In this document: piece after piece, positions 9,395 to 18,778 of the stretch
How the letters are laid out: each line of letters begins with the position of its first letter
Numbering within the stretch: the first letter of the stretch is position 1
From: Vibrio tubiashii
Lineage (GTDB): Bacteria > Pseudomonadota > Gammaproteobacteria > Enterobacterales > Vibrionaceae
Direction of reading: 5' to 3'
DNA length: 64,000 nt
Assembly (NCBI GenBank): GCA_000775715.1
Contig: JRWQ01000026.1
Location: 26,075 to 90,074, forward strand
Program-made: the position numbers and the translations under genes
The notes under the pieces: generated by a model
What the model saw: only the letters and a program-made list of their open reading frames with translations
Databases searched by the model: none
Told to the model about the DNA's origin: nothing

Positions 9395-9990
9395 TACCAG
9401 ACCTCTACTGCTTCGGCAGCTTTCTGCCCTGTCTGAAAAGTGAATCCATTCAAGCCAGATTTAATTCTGGCAATTTATAAGCCCATCAATTTGGCAAAAA
9501 ATTCACAGAAAAGCAACAAACATAGGATAAAAAATTGAAATTGAACAAAAACCAAGCAGCAATGCAAAATAAATATGCAAACCAGCTAGATCTTCCATTG
9601 GTCATACCTGAAGACGAAACCGCAGCCAAAGCCCCAAAAAATAGGAACCTTAGTTATTTGACATTATTTTTAGTTATAAGGAAAAGTAGAATATTAATTC
9701 ACAAAAATCACCCCAAGCCCAGTTAACAAATAAAACACATAATTCCACAATGGATTTGGACACTGGTTTTTTACTCTAACTTTTTTGCTTTTATAAAAAC
9801 TATTACAAACAAACCAAACAAACACACAGTGCCATACTCTATAAACCTTAAGTGCGTAAGACGTGAGATAGATGCTTATGGATGCGAGATTGATTCTGTT
9901 AGAAACAAGTCCTGTCAACAGAATCAATACTAGGAAAGCCAACACCCTCTACTAACGCTAACCTCAAGAAGGACGAAGCCCGTTCCTAAA
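9395..9990. other. Intergenic region with no supported gene; one inverted repeat
   Basis: About 600 AT-rich bases lie between the peptide ABC operon and the tRNA region. Two short frames (TTG at 9535, plus strand; GTG at 9945, minus strand) have poor codon signals and are not called. At 9890-9927 an 11-base perfect inverted repeat (TTGATTCTGTT / AACAGAATCAA) flanks a 16-base loop. The upstream half presumably holds the promoter of the ABC operon, but no convincing -35/-10 pair was found. Confidence 0.5.
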
Positions 9991-10250
9991 TGCAAAAAAC
10001 TAGTCTTTCCGCTGGGGGGGCATTCAATAGTGGTTGGTGAAGAGCCATTCCTTGAACGTCAGGCGAACCCCGCTTTGGGTTCGAATCGACTATATTGCAA
10101 ATAGCAAAAAACCGTAGCATTTCTGCTGCGGCTTTTCTAAGAGTGACCGGTGAAGAGACATACTTTGAACATCAGACGAACCCCGCTTTGGGTTCGAATC
10201 GACTATATTACATATAGTAAAAAGCCCTAGTCTTTCGACTAGGGCTTTAA
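9991..10250 (-). repeat. Tandem decayed tRNA-Pro 3' ends with terminators
   Basis: Downstream of the last tRNA-Pro are two degenerate copies of about 69 bases (10143-10210 and 10030-10098). They are roughly 87% alike, and each keeps the tRNA 3' end (CTCTTCACC...ACCACT) but has a scrambled T-arm. Each copy, like the intact gene, is followed on the minus strand by a terminator-like hairpin: 10219-10249 (intact, AAAGCCCTAGTC/GACTAGGGCTTT), 10106-10136 (changed but still paired) and 9991-10023 (largely broken). The unit is therefore tRNA 3' end plus terminator, repeated about three times with increasing decay away from the gene. The copies cannot fold as full tRNAs. Confidence 0.8.
10219..10250 (-). 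terminator. Terminator of the Arg-His-Pro-His-Pro tRNA operon
   Basis: On the minus strand, AAAGCCCTAGTC and GACTAGGGCTTT pair around GAAA, followed by TTTTT, just downstream of the CCA end of the last tRNA-Pro. Confidence 0.85.
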
Positions 10251-10253
10251 TAG

Positions 10254-10330
<77 letters not shown>

Positions 10331-10353
10331 ACAGTGTATTCTTATATAAAGAA

Positions 10354-10430
10354 TGGGGTGGCTAACGGGACTTGAACCCGCGACAACTGGAATCACAATC
10401 CAGGGCTCTACCAACTGAGCTATAGCCACC
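10354..10430 (-). tRNA. tRNA-His (GUG), second copy
   Basis: The 77 bases include an encoded CCA and the extra 5' G (G-1) opposite C73 that is specific to tRNA-His. The anticodon loop TTGTGAT gives GTG. It is identical to the copy at 10575. Confidence 0.97.
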
Positions 10431-10442
10431 ATCAAATTGTAG

Positions 10443-10519
<77 letters not shown>

Positions 10520-10574
10520 ACGAATGTTTTGTCCCGATGTTCATCCGAACAGGAAACCGAAGTTACCTTAATAA

Positions 10575-10651
10575 TGGGGTGGCTAACGGGACTTGAACCC
10601 GCGACAACTGGAATCACAATCCAGGGCTCTACCAACTGAGCTATAGCCACC
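10575..10651 (-). tRNA. tRNA-His (GUG), first copy
   Basis: It has anticodon GTG, the G-1:C73 pair, and an encoded CCA. It is the second gene of the operon. Confidence 0.97.
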
Positions 10652-10684
10652 ACTATAATTTTTACCGATAAACCTTTAGGCGAA

Positions 10685-10761
<77 letters not shown>

Positions 10762-10782
10762 ATGCCCTATCGGCGGAGTGGA

Positions 10783-10811
10783 ATAATACGTATATCACAC
10801 TATGGCGTCTA
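10783..10811 (-). promoter_or_regulatory. Sigma-70 promoter of the tRNA operon
   Basis: On the minus strand, -35 TAGACG (10806-10811), a 17-base spacer and -10 TATTAT (10783-10788) are followed by the G+C-rich discriminator TCCACTCCGCC. GC-rich discriminators are the mark of stringently controlled stable-RNA promoters. The spacing fits a start near 10775. Confidence 0.7.
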
Positions 10812-11060
10812 GTACTTTTTCAACTTTTTTTATCGTTTGGCGCCTTTTTGGGCAAATAAAGTGTGATAAACCCCTACTTCCGATTAGATACCTCCCCAAA
10901 AGCAGTTAACTTGTTGTTTATTGCAACAAGTTAACAGGATATAATCACCCATTATTTACATTGATTTAACAGCCCGTGCTGATTTATCGCAACACACGCT
11001 TGTTGATCAAGCCCCACTCTAATAAATAGGTAAGCACGCACTTACCCTCAGGAATGTAAA

Positions 11061-11483
11061 GTGAGTTTAATGGATATGTCTCGAAAAATGCTAACCGCTT
11101 TGGTCGCTGCGATCACTTTTTCTAGCGCCACTTTTGCAGCAAATATTAGCCAAGAAGAATATGATGCAATCGCAGAACGTATTAAGCCTGTCGGTGACGT
11201 TTACCTAGCCGGTGCTGAACCAGTGAAAGCTGAACCAACCGGTCCGCGCGATGGTGCGACTGTATATGGTACCTTCTGTATCGCCTGTCACGCTTCTGGT
11301 GTGAGCGGCGCACCTAAAACAGGTAATGCTGATGATTGGGCTCCGCGTATTGCACAAGGACATGATGTCCTAAACGACCACGCAATCAATGGCTTCAACG
11401 CCATGCCAGCGAGAGGCACTTGTATGGACTGTTCTGATGACGAGGTTATCGCGGCCATCGATCACATGATTGAAGGTCTATAA
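11061..11483 (+). CDS. Cytochrome c5-type monohaem cytochrome
   Basis: This 140-residue exported cytochrome has a signal peptide (about residues 8-27, ending SATFAA). There is one haem-binding motif, CIACH, near residue 74, and distal methionine candidates in GFNAMPARG near 113. The CMDC pair after that motif is the extra cysteine pair characteristic of cytochrome c5 (c-555) proteins. It carries electrons in the periplasm to oxidases or reductases. The GTG at 11061 lies seven bases after an AGGA site; the ATG at 11070 is an alternative that keeps the signal peptide. It faces rep across a bidirectional terminator. Confidence 0.9.
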   Translation: MSLMDMSRKMLTALVAAITFSSATFAANISQEEYDAIAERIKPVGDVYLAGAEPVKAEPTGPRDGATVYGTFCIACHASGVSGAPKTGNADDWAPRIAQGHDVLNDHAINGFNAMPARGTCMDCSDDEVIAAIDHMIEGL

Positions 11484-11505
11484 GTTCCCTCTATATATAG
11501 ATAGG

Positions 11506-11536
11506 AAAAAGGCTTGGTAATTACCAAGCCTTTTTT
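11506..11536. terminator. Bidirectional terminator between cytochrome c5 and rep
   Basis: A perfect palindrome (AAAAAGGCTTGGTAA and its complement) has A and T runs on both sides, so it can end both convergent transcripts. Confidence 0.92.
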
Positions 11537-11563
11537 GTATCCGTCTATTTTTATTGCTAACCA

Positions 11564-13582
11564 CTACTTCTTATTGAACATGGATCGTAAGTTAGCGATA
11601 TGAGCCTGCCCTTTCGCCATGCGTTCTTCTTGGGTTACTGGCTTTTTCGTCTGCTCCCACTCGACATCATCAAAAGGTAGCTCATCTAGAAAACGACTTT
11701 GTGTCGGTTTAATCAACTCACCAAACTGACGACGCTCTTTACACATAGTAAATGTCAGCTCACGTTGAGCTCGCGTAATACCTACATACATAAGGCGGCG
11801 TTCTTCTTCAACATTATCTTCGTCAATGCTAGTTTGGTGAGGCAAGATACCCTCTTCTGAACCGATCAAATAGACGTAAGGAAACTCCAAACCTTTAGAG
11901 GCGTGCAAAGTCATAAGTTGAACCGCATCACTGTCATCATCTTCTTCTCCACGCTCCATCATGTCGCGCAGAGTTAGGCGTTGAACCACCTCTTTTAAAC
12001 TCTTCTCTTCCTGGTCATAGTTATCGCCTTCTAAATCAGCAACAATCCAAGAGTAGAGATCAGACACGTTTTTCATTCGCATCTCTGCTGCTTTAGGGCT
12101 TGAAGAGGTTTCGTATAGCCAGTCTTCGTAATTGATATCACGGACTAATGAACGTACCGCTTCCACCGTATCCCCGCGTTCACCTTGATCGGCAATTTTC
12201 ACTAGCCAAGAGGTAAACTGGCGCAAATTCTCTAGCCCTCGACCAGTCAAAGATTGCTCTAGCCCAAGCTCAAAACTTGCTTCAAATAGACTTTTGCCAC
12301 GCATATTGGCGTAACTGCCCAATTTTTCTAATGTTACTGGACCTATTTCGCGCCTTGGCGTGTTCACAATACGTAAAAATGCGTTGTCATCATCCGGATT
12401 AACTAGCACCTTCAAGTAAGCCATGATGTCTTTGATCTCAGCACGGGCGAAGAACGAGGTGCCACCAGATAACTTATACGGCACCCGGTTTTGCATCAGA
12501 GACTTTTCAATCAAACGCGACTGGTGATTACCTCGATATAAGATCGCATAGTCTTTGTAGTCAGTTCGATTAAGAAATTTATGGGCGATCAATTCACCAG
12601 TGACTCGCTCAGCTTCATGCTCCTCATTCTTAGCCATGAGAACTTTGAGCTTTTCACCATCAGGAATTTCTGAAAACAGTGACTTCTCATAGACATGAGG
12701 GTTGTTGGCAATAAGAATGTTAGCGGCTCGAAGGATGCGACTGGTTGAACGGTAGTTTTGTTCAAGCTTAATAAGACGGAGATTGGGATAATCTTCACCC
12801 AGCAGTACCAAGTTTTGTGGCTTAGCTCCACGCCAAGAGTAGATAGATTGGTCGTCATCGCCAACCACGGTTAGGCGCCCACGCTCTCCTACGATCAACT
12901 TAACTAAATCGTACTGGCTGGTGTTGGTATCTTGGTATTCATCAACAAGGAGGTAGCGGATACGACTCTGCCAACGCTGGCGTACCTCTTGGTTGCTACG
13001 CAGCAATAGTACCGGAAGAGAGATGAGGTCATCAAAATCCAGCGCGTTATAAGCTTTCATCTGTTTTTGGTACATCTCAAAGCAGAAAGCAAATAACTGT
13101 TGCTGCTCACCTTGCGCTTGCGCTTTAGCTTGTTCAGGCGTCAGCATGTCGTTTTTCCAGTTGGAGATGGTGCTCAACAACTGGCGTAAAAGGTCTTTGT
13201 CGCCATCAAGCTGCTGTTCGGTCAACTCTTTAAGTAGTGCCATTTGGTCTTGGTCATCAAAGAGAGAGAAGCCCGACTTTAACCCAAGTGCTTTGTACTC
13301 TCGCTTAATGATGTTCAAACCTAGGGTATGAAAGGTCGACACCATCAATCCTTTGGCCTCATTTTTACCTAATGTCTGGCCAACGCGCTCTTTCATCTCT
13401 CGCGCTGCTTTATTAGTAAAGGTCACCGCAGCGATATTTCGTGCTTTGTAGCCACACTGCTGCACCAAATAAGCGATCTTATTCGTAATAACACGAGTTT
13501 TACCTGAACCTGCTCCCGCAAGTACCAAGCATGGACCAGATACATACTTAACGGCTTCATCTTGATTGGGGTTCAGCTTCAT
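11564..13582 (-). CDS. rep: ATP-dependent DNA helicase Rep
   Basis: This 672-residue UvrD/Rep-type superfamily 1 helicase moves 3'-5' on single-stranded DNA and helps replication forks past bound proteins. Visible motifs are Q-motif NPNQDEAV, Walker A AGAGSGKT (K28), motif Ia FTNKAA, motif II DEYQDTN, motif III GDDDQSIYSWRGA, motif IV NYRST, motif V TLHASKGLEF and motif VI EERRLMYVGITRA. The start MKLNPNQDEAVKYVSGPCLVLAG matches the family, so the ATG at 13582 is used; the frame stays open 25 codons upstream but without family likeness. It stands alone, convergent with cytochrome c5 and divergent from vexR. Confidence 0.96.
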   Translation of the reverse strand: MKLNPNQDEAVKYVSGPCLVLAGAGSGKTRVITNKIAYLVQQCGYKARNIAAVTFTNKAAREMKERVGQTLGKNEAKGLMVSTFHTLGLNIIKREYKALGLKSGFSLFDDQDQMALLKELTEQQLDGDKDLLRQLLSTISNWKNDMLTPEQAKAQAQGEQQQLFAFCFEMYQKQMKAYNALDFDDLISLPVLLLRSNQEVRQRWQSRIRYLLVDEYQDTNTSQYDLVKLIVGERGRLTVVGDDDQSIYSWRGAKPQNLVLLGEDYPNLRLIKLEQNYRSTSRILRAANILIANNPHVYEKSLFSEIPDGEKLKVLMAKNEEHEAERVTGELIAHKFLNRTDYKDYAILYRGNHQSRLIEKSLMQNRVPYKLSGGTSFFARAEIKDIMAYLKVLVNPDDDNAFLRIVNTPRREIGPVTLEKLGSYANMRGKSLFEASFELGLEQSLTGRGLENLRQFTSWLVKIADQGERGDTVEAVRSLVRDINYEDWLYETSSSPKAAEMRMKNVSDLYSWIVADLEGDNYDQEEKSLKEVVQRLTLRDMMERGEEDDDSDAVQLMTLHASKGLEFPYVYLIGSEEGILPHQTSIDEDNVEEERRLMYVGITRAQRELTFTMCKERRQFGELIKPTQSRFLDELPFDDVEWEQTKKPVTQEERMAKGQAHIANLRSMFNKK

Positions 13583-13750
13583 GTTTGTCTCAGAAATGTA
13601 AAAAAGGTGGCGCATATAATAATAGTGCAATGGCCAGATTGCTATGTTTATACCCAACTGCAGACAACCAAAATATCTATCAATCGTTATGATTAATAAA
13701 CTTTCATCAATCCAATCATTGAAAGTTTCGTTTTTAATGACATACTAGGC

Positions 13751-13775
13751 TACAATGAATGAACGTTCATTCATT
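13751..13775 (+). promoter_or_regulatory. vexR operator palindrome overlapping a -10 element
   Basis: A perfect 22-base palindrome spans 13754-13775 (half-site AATGAATGAAC). It overlaps a -10-like TACAAT at 13751-13756 and lies 32 bases before vexR. This is the size and symmetry of TetR-family operators, and its place over the promoter predicts autorepression and control of the vexRAB transcript. No good -35 was found at 17 bases. Confidence 0.8.
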
Positions 13776-13807
13776 ACTTATAACGGTCACTGTCTGGCTC
13801 TGACTTT

Positions 13808-14374
13808 ATGATAGATAAAAGACAAAAAATCATAGATGCCGCTGAGAAGCTTATTGCCGAATCGGGGTTTCACGGTCTGTCTATGCACAAGATCGCTAGG
13901 GAAGCTGGGGTCGCGGCAGGCACCATCTACCGCTACTTCTCAGACAAAGAAGATTTGTTGCTACAAGTTCGCTTAGCCGTCGTAGAACGCAACGCAGGTC
14001 TTATTCAGCAAGGCGTTGACGACTCGATGAATCTAAAAGAACGATTTCGCAAAATGTGGCTTAACATTTTCGAGCTTTCAGGGTCTAACATCATCAATCT
14101 AAAGAATCGAGCTCAATACGACTCTTTGCCGTGCGTTCGAAGCCATGAAACCAAAGAGATTGAGCGCAAGATGTTTTATAAACTCGATCGACTCTTTACT
14201 GAAGGACGAGAGCAAGGCGTGTTTAAACCCTTAGAAAACTCAGTGTTAGCTGCGCTTAGTTTAGAAGTCAGCGCCACCCTGGCACGCAAACAAGCCCTTG
14301 GATATTACCAACTTGACGAGAACGCCATAGAATCGGCTATCGAAGCGAGTTGGGATGCAATTATCACACACTAA
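13808..14374 (+). CDS. vexR: TetR-family regulator of the RND pump
   Basis: The 188-residue protein has an N-terminal TetR helix-turn-helix (residues 5-52: KIIDAAEKLIAESGFHGLSMHKIAREAGVA, then AGTIYRYFSDKEDLL) and a variable ligand-binding C-terminal half. It is the first gene of a three-gene unit with the membrane-fusion and RND pump genes, and a perfect palindrome lies over its promoter. This is the layout of V. cholerae vexRAB, where the regulator responds to detergents and bile-type compounds; VexR there has been reported to activate the pump, so repression and activation both remain possible. The ATG lacks a strong ribosome-binding site. Confidence 0.85.
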   Translation: MIDKRQKIIDAAEKLIAESGFHGLSMHKIAREAGVAAGTIYRYFSDKEDLLLQVRLAVVERNAGLIQQGVDDSMNLKERFRKMWLNIFELSGSNIINLKNRAQYDSLPCVRSHETKEIERKMFYKLDRLFTEGREQGVFKPLENSVLAALSLEVSATLARKQALGYYQLDENAIESAIEASWDAIITH

Positions 14375-14392
14375 TTTGGAGTTCTAATCAGA

Positions 14393-15499
14393 ATGAAAAA
14401 GTGGACTTTCTTTATGTTACTTATCGCTATTTTGCTATTCGGCAGTGTGATAGGTTTCAATCTATTTAAACAGCAAAAGATTGCTGAATACATGGCTAAT
14501 CGTCCTGAACCAGAGTTCCCGGTTACCGTCACAGAAGTCAGTCCTGTGGACTGGGTTCCTGTTATTGAAGCGATTGGCTTTATCGAGCCAAACCAAGGCG
14601 TTACCATTGCAAACGAAACCAGTGGCGTGATTGATAAAATTGCTTTTGAGTCAGGCACACAAGTCGAAGAAGGACAGCCTCTAGTCTTACTTGACTCTGA
14701 GGTTGAGAAAGCAAACCTTAAGAGCACCCAAGCTAAACTGCCAGCCTCGGAAGCCAAATACAAACGCTACCAAGGCCTGTACAAAAAAGGCTCTATTTCT
14801 AAAGAAGCATACGATGAAGCAGAAGCTAACTACTTCTCGCTTAAAGCCGATATCGAGAGCTTGAAAGCGTCAATTGACCGCCGTGAAATCAAAGCACCCT
14901 TTGCCGGTGTGATTGGTATCCGTAACGTTTATCTCGGTCAGTACCTTCAAGCGGGTACCGATATTGTTCGCCTTGAAGACACGAGTGTAATGCGTTTACG
15001 TTTCACCGTTCCTCAAACCGACATTTCACGCATCACGCTTAATCAAGAAGTCGATATCTTTGTTGACGCTTATCCTGAAAAGCCATTCAAAGGGTCTATC
15101 GCCGCTATCGAACCTGCGGTAAACATTCAGAGTGGCCTAATTCAGGTACAAGCAGATATCCCAAACAGCGACGGCAAACTACGCAGCGGTATGTTTGCGC
15201 GTGCCAACATCATTCTGCCTAAGCTTGAGAATCAAGTAACACTGCCGCAAACAGCGATCACTTTCACTCTATACGGTGATAACGTCTACATAGTCACTGA
15301 AGAAGATGGTGAGAAACGCGTTAAACAGCAAGTGGTTAAAGTTGGCGAACGCACTAAAGATATTGCTCATATCTTAGAAGGTGTTAAAGCCGGCGACGTC
15401 GTTGTCACTTCTGGGCAAGTGCGTTTAAGTAACCATGCTAAAGTTCGTGTAGTAGAAAGCGATGCGACTACTCCACCAGCTGAAACACCAATGCTGTAA
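14393..15499 (+). CDS. vexA: RND efflux periplasmic adaptor (membrane fusion protein)
   Basis: This 368-residue HlyD/AcrA-family adaptor has an N-terminal membrane anchor (residues 4-22) with no lipobox. Then follow a lipoyl half-motif (GVIDKIAFESGTQVEEGQPLVLLD), a short alpha-hairpin (about 95-150), the second lipoyl half (IKAPFAGVIGIRNVYLGQYLQAGTDIVRLED), a beta-barrel (about 200-280) and a membrane-proximal domain. It bridges the RND pump and a TolC-type outer-membrane channel, which is not encoded here. It lies 18 bases after vexR and 11 before vexB, clearly one operon. Confidence 0.92.
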   Translation: MKKWTFFMLLIAILLFGSVIGFNLFKQQKIAEYMANRPEPEFPVTVTEVSPVDWVPVIEAIGFIEPNQGVTIANETSGVIDKIAFESGTQVEEGQPLVLLDSEVEKANLKSTQAKLPASEAKYKRYQGLYKKGSISKEAYDEAEANYFSLKADIESLKASIDRREIKAPFAGVIGIRNVYLGQYLQAGTDIVRLEDTSVMRLRFTVPQTDISRITLNQEVDIFVDAYPEKPFKGSIAAIEPAVNIQSGLIQVQADIPNSDGKLRSGMFARANIILPKLENQVTLPQTAITFTLYGDNVYIVTEEDGEKRVKQQVVKVGERTKDIAHILEGVKAGDVVVTSGQVRLSNHAKVRVVESDATTPPAETPML

Positions 15500-15510
15500 C
15501 TGGAGGCCTC

Positions 15511-18500
15511 ATGCGCTTTACTGATGTTTTTATTAAACGTCCAGTTTTAGCGGTATCGATCAGTTTCTTAATCGCCCTGCTTGGCCTACAAGCGGTGTTT
15601 AAGATGCAGGTTCGTGAATACCCTGAAATGACGAATACGGTGGTAACGGTTTCAACCAGTTACTACGGTGCCAGTGCTGACCTTATCCAAGGCTTCATTA
15701 CTCAACCTTTGGAACAAGCGGTCGCACAGGCAGACAACATTGACTATATGACTTCATCATCGGTGTTGGGTAAATCCACCATAACCGTAAACATGAAGCT
15801 AAACACCGATCCCAATGCGGCACTGTCAGATATTTTGGCTAAAACTAACTCTGTTCGCTCTCAACTTCCTAAAGAAGCGGAAGACCCAACAGTCACTATG
15901 TCTACCGGCTCGACAACGGCGGTACTTTATATTGGTTTCACCAGTGATGAGTTGTCATCAAGCCAAATTACCGATTACCTTGAGCGTGTAATCAACCCTC
16001 AGCTATTTACTGTCAACGGTGTTTCTAAAGTTGATCTTTACGGTGGTATGAAATACGCACTGCGCATCTGGCTAGATCCGGCAAAAATGGCAGCGCTAAA
16101 CTTAACCGCTACGGACGTAATGAACGTACTGAATGCCAACAACTACCAGTCAGCAACTGGCCAAGCAGTTGGTGAGTTCGTACTTTACAATGGTAGCGCG
16201 GATACTCAGGTATCCAACGTTGACGAGCTATCAAACCTAGTTGTGAGCACTGACGATGGTGACGTTACTCGTCTAAGCGACATTGCGAAAGTGTCGCTAG
16301 AGAAGAGTCATGACGTTTACCGTGCTAGTGCCAACGGACAAGAGGCCGTAGTTGCAGCCATCAACGCGGCGCCAAGTGCTAACCCGATTAACATTGCTGC
16401 AGATGTACTGGAACTATTGCCTCAGCTAGAGCGTAACCTACCAAGCAACATCAAGATGAACGTAATGTACGACTCGACGATCGCAATCAACGAGTCTATC
16501 AACGAAGTTATCAAGACAATTGTTGAAGCAGCATTGATCGTACTGGTGGTTATCACCTTGTTCCTAGGCTCCTTCCGTGCGGTCATCATCCCTATTGTGA
16601 CTATCCCACTATCTTTGATTGGTGTGGCGATGGTCATGCAAGCGATGGGCTTCTCATGGAACTTGATGACGCTACTCGCCATGGTACTTGCCATCGGTCT
16701 GGTAGTCGATGATGCGATCGTTGTTCTTGAAAACGTTGACCGTCACATCAAGCTCGGAGAATCACCATTCCGAGCCGCAATTATTGGTACCCGTGAAATA
16801 GCCGTTCCGGTTATCGCAATGACCCTAACGTTAGGTGCAGTATATGCGCCGATCGCGCTAATGGGAGGTATTACGGGCTCGCTATTCAAAGAGTTCGCCT
16901 TGACCCTAGCAGGTTCAGTATTTGTATCCGGTATTGTCGCGCTGACTCTATCTCCGATGATGTGTTCGAAGATGCTCAAAGAGCACCAAGAACCAAGCAA
17001 GTTTGAGCAAAAAGTTCATAGCATCCTTGATAGCATGACCAACCGCTACGAAAGCATGCTTAAAGCTGTGATGCAGCATCGCCCGGTTGTAATCGCATTC
17101 GCTGTCATTGTGTTTGCTAGTCTGCCAATGCTATTTAAGTTTATCCCAAGTGAGCTTGCTCCATCTGAGGATAAAGGCGTTGTGATGCTGATGGGTACTG
17201 CACCATCAAATGCAAACTTGGACTTCATGCAAAACACCATGAACGATGTCAACCAGATCCTATCTGACCAGCCTGAAGTGGCATTTGCTCAGGTATTTAC
17301 TGGAGTACCAAACTCCAACCAAGCATTTGGTATTGCCTCTATGGTGCCTTGGAGTGAGCGTGAAGCCAGTCAATCCGAAGTGGCTAACCGTGTTGGTGGA
17401 TTAGTATCAAACGTACCGGGAATGGCGGTAACGGCATTCCAGATGCCAGAACTACCCGGTGCTGGTTCAGGCCTACCAATTCAATTCGTTATCACCACGC
17501 CAAATGCATTTGAGAGCTTATTCTCAATTGCAACCGATGTGCTAACGGAAGTGAAATCGAGCCCAATGTTCGTCTATTCAGATCTGGATCTGAACTACGA
17601 CTCGGCAACGATGAAAATCAATATCGATAAAGACAAAGCCGGTGCATACGGCGTGACCATGCAAGACATCGGTATTACGCTAAGTACCATGATGGCGGAT
17701 GGCTACGTTAACCGCATCGACTTAAACGGGCGTTCATACGAGGTGATTCCTCAAGTTGAGCGTAAGTGGCGTCTAAACCCAGAGTCGATGAATAACTACT
17801 ATGTACGCAGTGCAAATGGTAAAGCAGTGCCCCTTGGTAGTTTGATTACGATTGATGTCGTAGCAGAGCCTCGATCTCTACCTCACTTCAACCAGCTAAA
17901 CTCAGCGACTGTTGGTGCGGTTCCTGCTCCTGGTTCAGCGATGGGTGATGCTATTGCATGGTTTGAAGATATTGCAGCGAACAAACTGCCTAGCGGCTAC
18001 AACCATGATTACATGGGCGAGGCGCGCCAATACGTTACAGAAGGTAGCGCTCTTTATGCCACCTTTGGTTTGGCACTAGCGATCATCTTCCTAGTGTTGG
18101 CAATCCAGTTTGAATCAGTAAAAGACCCGCTAGTTATCATGGTCTCTGTGCCATTGGCGATTTGTGGTGCTCTGATTGCCCTCGCATGGGGTGCGGCAAC
18201 GATGAACATCTACTCTCAGGTTGGTCTGATTACCTTAGTTGGTCTTATCACCAAGCACGGTATCTTGATCTGTGAAGTTGCCAAAGAAGAGCAACTACAC
18301 AACAAACTGAGCAAGATGGATGCGGTAATGGAAGCGGCAAAAGTTCGTCTACGCCCTATCCTAATGACGACCGCTGCGATGATTGCCGGTTTGATCCCGC
18401 TGATGTACGCCACTGGCGCAGGTGCAGCTCAGCGCTTTAGTATAGGTATTGTTATCGTTGCAGGCCTTGCGATTGGTACTATCTTTACTCTGTTCGTGCT

Positions 18501-18633
18501 GCCTGTGATTTACAGTTACCTAGCAGAGAAACACAAGCCTCTACCCGTGTTTGTCGAAGATAAAGACTTAGAAAAGCTAGCGCGTATCGATGAAGCGAAA
18601 GCGGCTCATCGTGAACTAGCAGACAACAAGTAA
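15511..18633 (+). CDS. vexB: RND multidrug efflux pump
   Basis: At 1040 residues this is full length for AcrB/MexB-type proton-driven exporters. Twelve membrane segments are expected: one at the N-terminus (RPVLAVSISFLIALLG), two blocks of five to six around 330-480 and 850-1010, with two large periplasmic loops. The proton-relay aspartate pair is intact in MVLAIGLVVDDAIVVLENV, and the relay lysine in GLITKHGILICE. It would export detergents, bile salts and drugs from the periplasm or outer membrane leaflet. A GGAGG site lies six bases before the ATG. A strong terminator follows the stop. Assignment as VexB rests on gene order with the TetR and adaptor genes. Confidence 0.93.
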   Translation: MRFTDVFIKRPVLAVSISFLIALLGLQAVFKMQVREYPEMTNTVVTVSTSYYGASADLIQGFITQPLEQAVAQADNIDYMTSSSVLGKSTITVNMKLNTDPNAALSDILAKTNSVRSQLPKEAEDPTVTMSTGSTTAVLYIGFTSDELSSSQITDYLERVINPQLFTVNGVSKVDLYGGMKYALRIWLDPAKMAALNLTATDVMNVLNANNYQSATGQAVGEFVLYNGSADTQVSNVDELSNLVVSTDDGDVTRLSDIAKVSLEKSHDVYRASANGQEAVVAAINAAPSANPINIAADVLELLPQLERNLPSNIKMNVMYDSTIAINESINEVIKTIVEAALIVLVVITLFLGSFRAVIIPIVTIPLSLIGVAMVMQAMGFSWNLMTLLAMVLAIGLVVDDAIVVLENVDRHIKLGESPFRAAIIGTREIAVPVIAMTLTLGAVYAPIALMGGITGSLFKEFALTLAGSVFVSGIVALTLSPMMCSKMLKEHQEPSKFEQKVHSILDSMTNRYESMLKAVMQHRPVVIAFAVIVFASLPMLFKFIPSELAPSEDKGVVMLMGTAPSNANLDFMQNTMNDVNQILSDQPEVAFAQVFTGVPNSNQAFGIASMVPWSEREASQSEVANRVGGLVSNVPGMAVTAFQMPELPGAGSGLPIQFVITTPNAFESLFSIATDVLTEVKSSPMFVYSDLDLNYDSATMKINIDKDKAGAYGVTMQDIGITLSTMMADGYVNRIDLNGRSYEVIPQVERKWRLNPESMNNYYVRSANGKAVPLGSLITIDVVAEPRSLPHFNQLNSATVGAVPAPGSAMGDAIAWFEDIAANKLPSGYNHDYMGEARQYVTEGSALYATFGLALAIIFLVLAIQFESVKDPLVIMVSVPLAICGALIALAWGAATMNIYSQVGLITLVGLITKHGILICEVAKEEQLHNKLSKMDAVMEAAKVRLRPILMTTAAMIAGLIPLMYATGAGAAQRFSIGIVIVAGLAIGTIFTLFVLPVIYSYLAEKHKPLPVFVEDKDLEKLARIDEAKAAHRELADNK

Positions 18634-18648
18634 TTTGCTTTTATTACC

Positions 18649-18673
18649 AAAGGCCACTTCGGTGGCCTTTTTT
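18649..18673 (+). terminator. Terminator of the vexRAB operon
   Basis: AAAGGCCAC and GTGGCCTTT pair around TTCG, with a TTTTTT tail, 16 bases after the vexB stop. Confidence 0.93.
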
Positions 18674-18778
18674 GTACCTGCGATTTGGCAAGCTCGCTTC
18701 GAATTTTTACCATCGAAGTAGCGACTTTCACGGTTCAATTAAATAGAATAACGACAAATTGAAAGGAGTTTTAGTCGT

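Noticed and set aside
9535..9726. 63-codon plus-strand frame starting TTG, with AGGA upstream
   Set aside because: The start is weak, the second half is low-complexity AT-rich coding, and no known family is recognised. Kept as a remote possibility only.
9694..9945. 83-codon minus-strand frame resembling a small membrane protein
   Set aside because: The purine run touches the GTG with no spacing, the first part is built from an inverted repeat, and composition is that of AT-rich non-coding DNA.
9880..9960. Integron attC-type site
   Set aside because: A GTTAG string and an inverted repeat are present, but the paired R/L boxes and an integrase are not.
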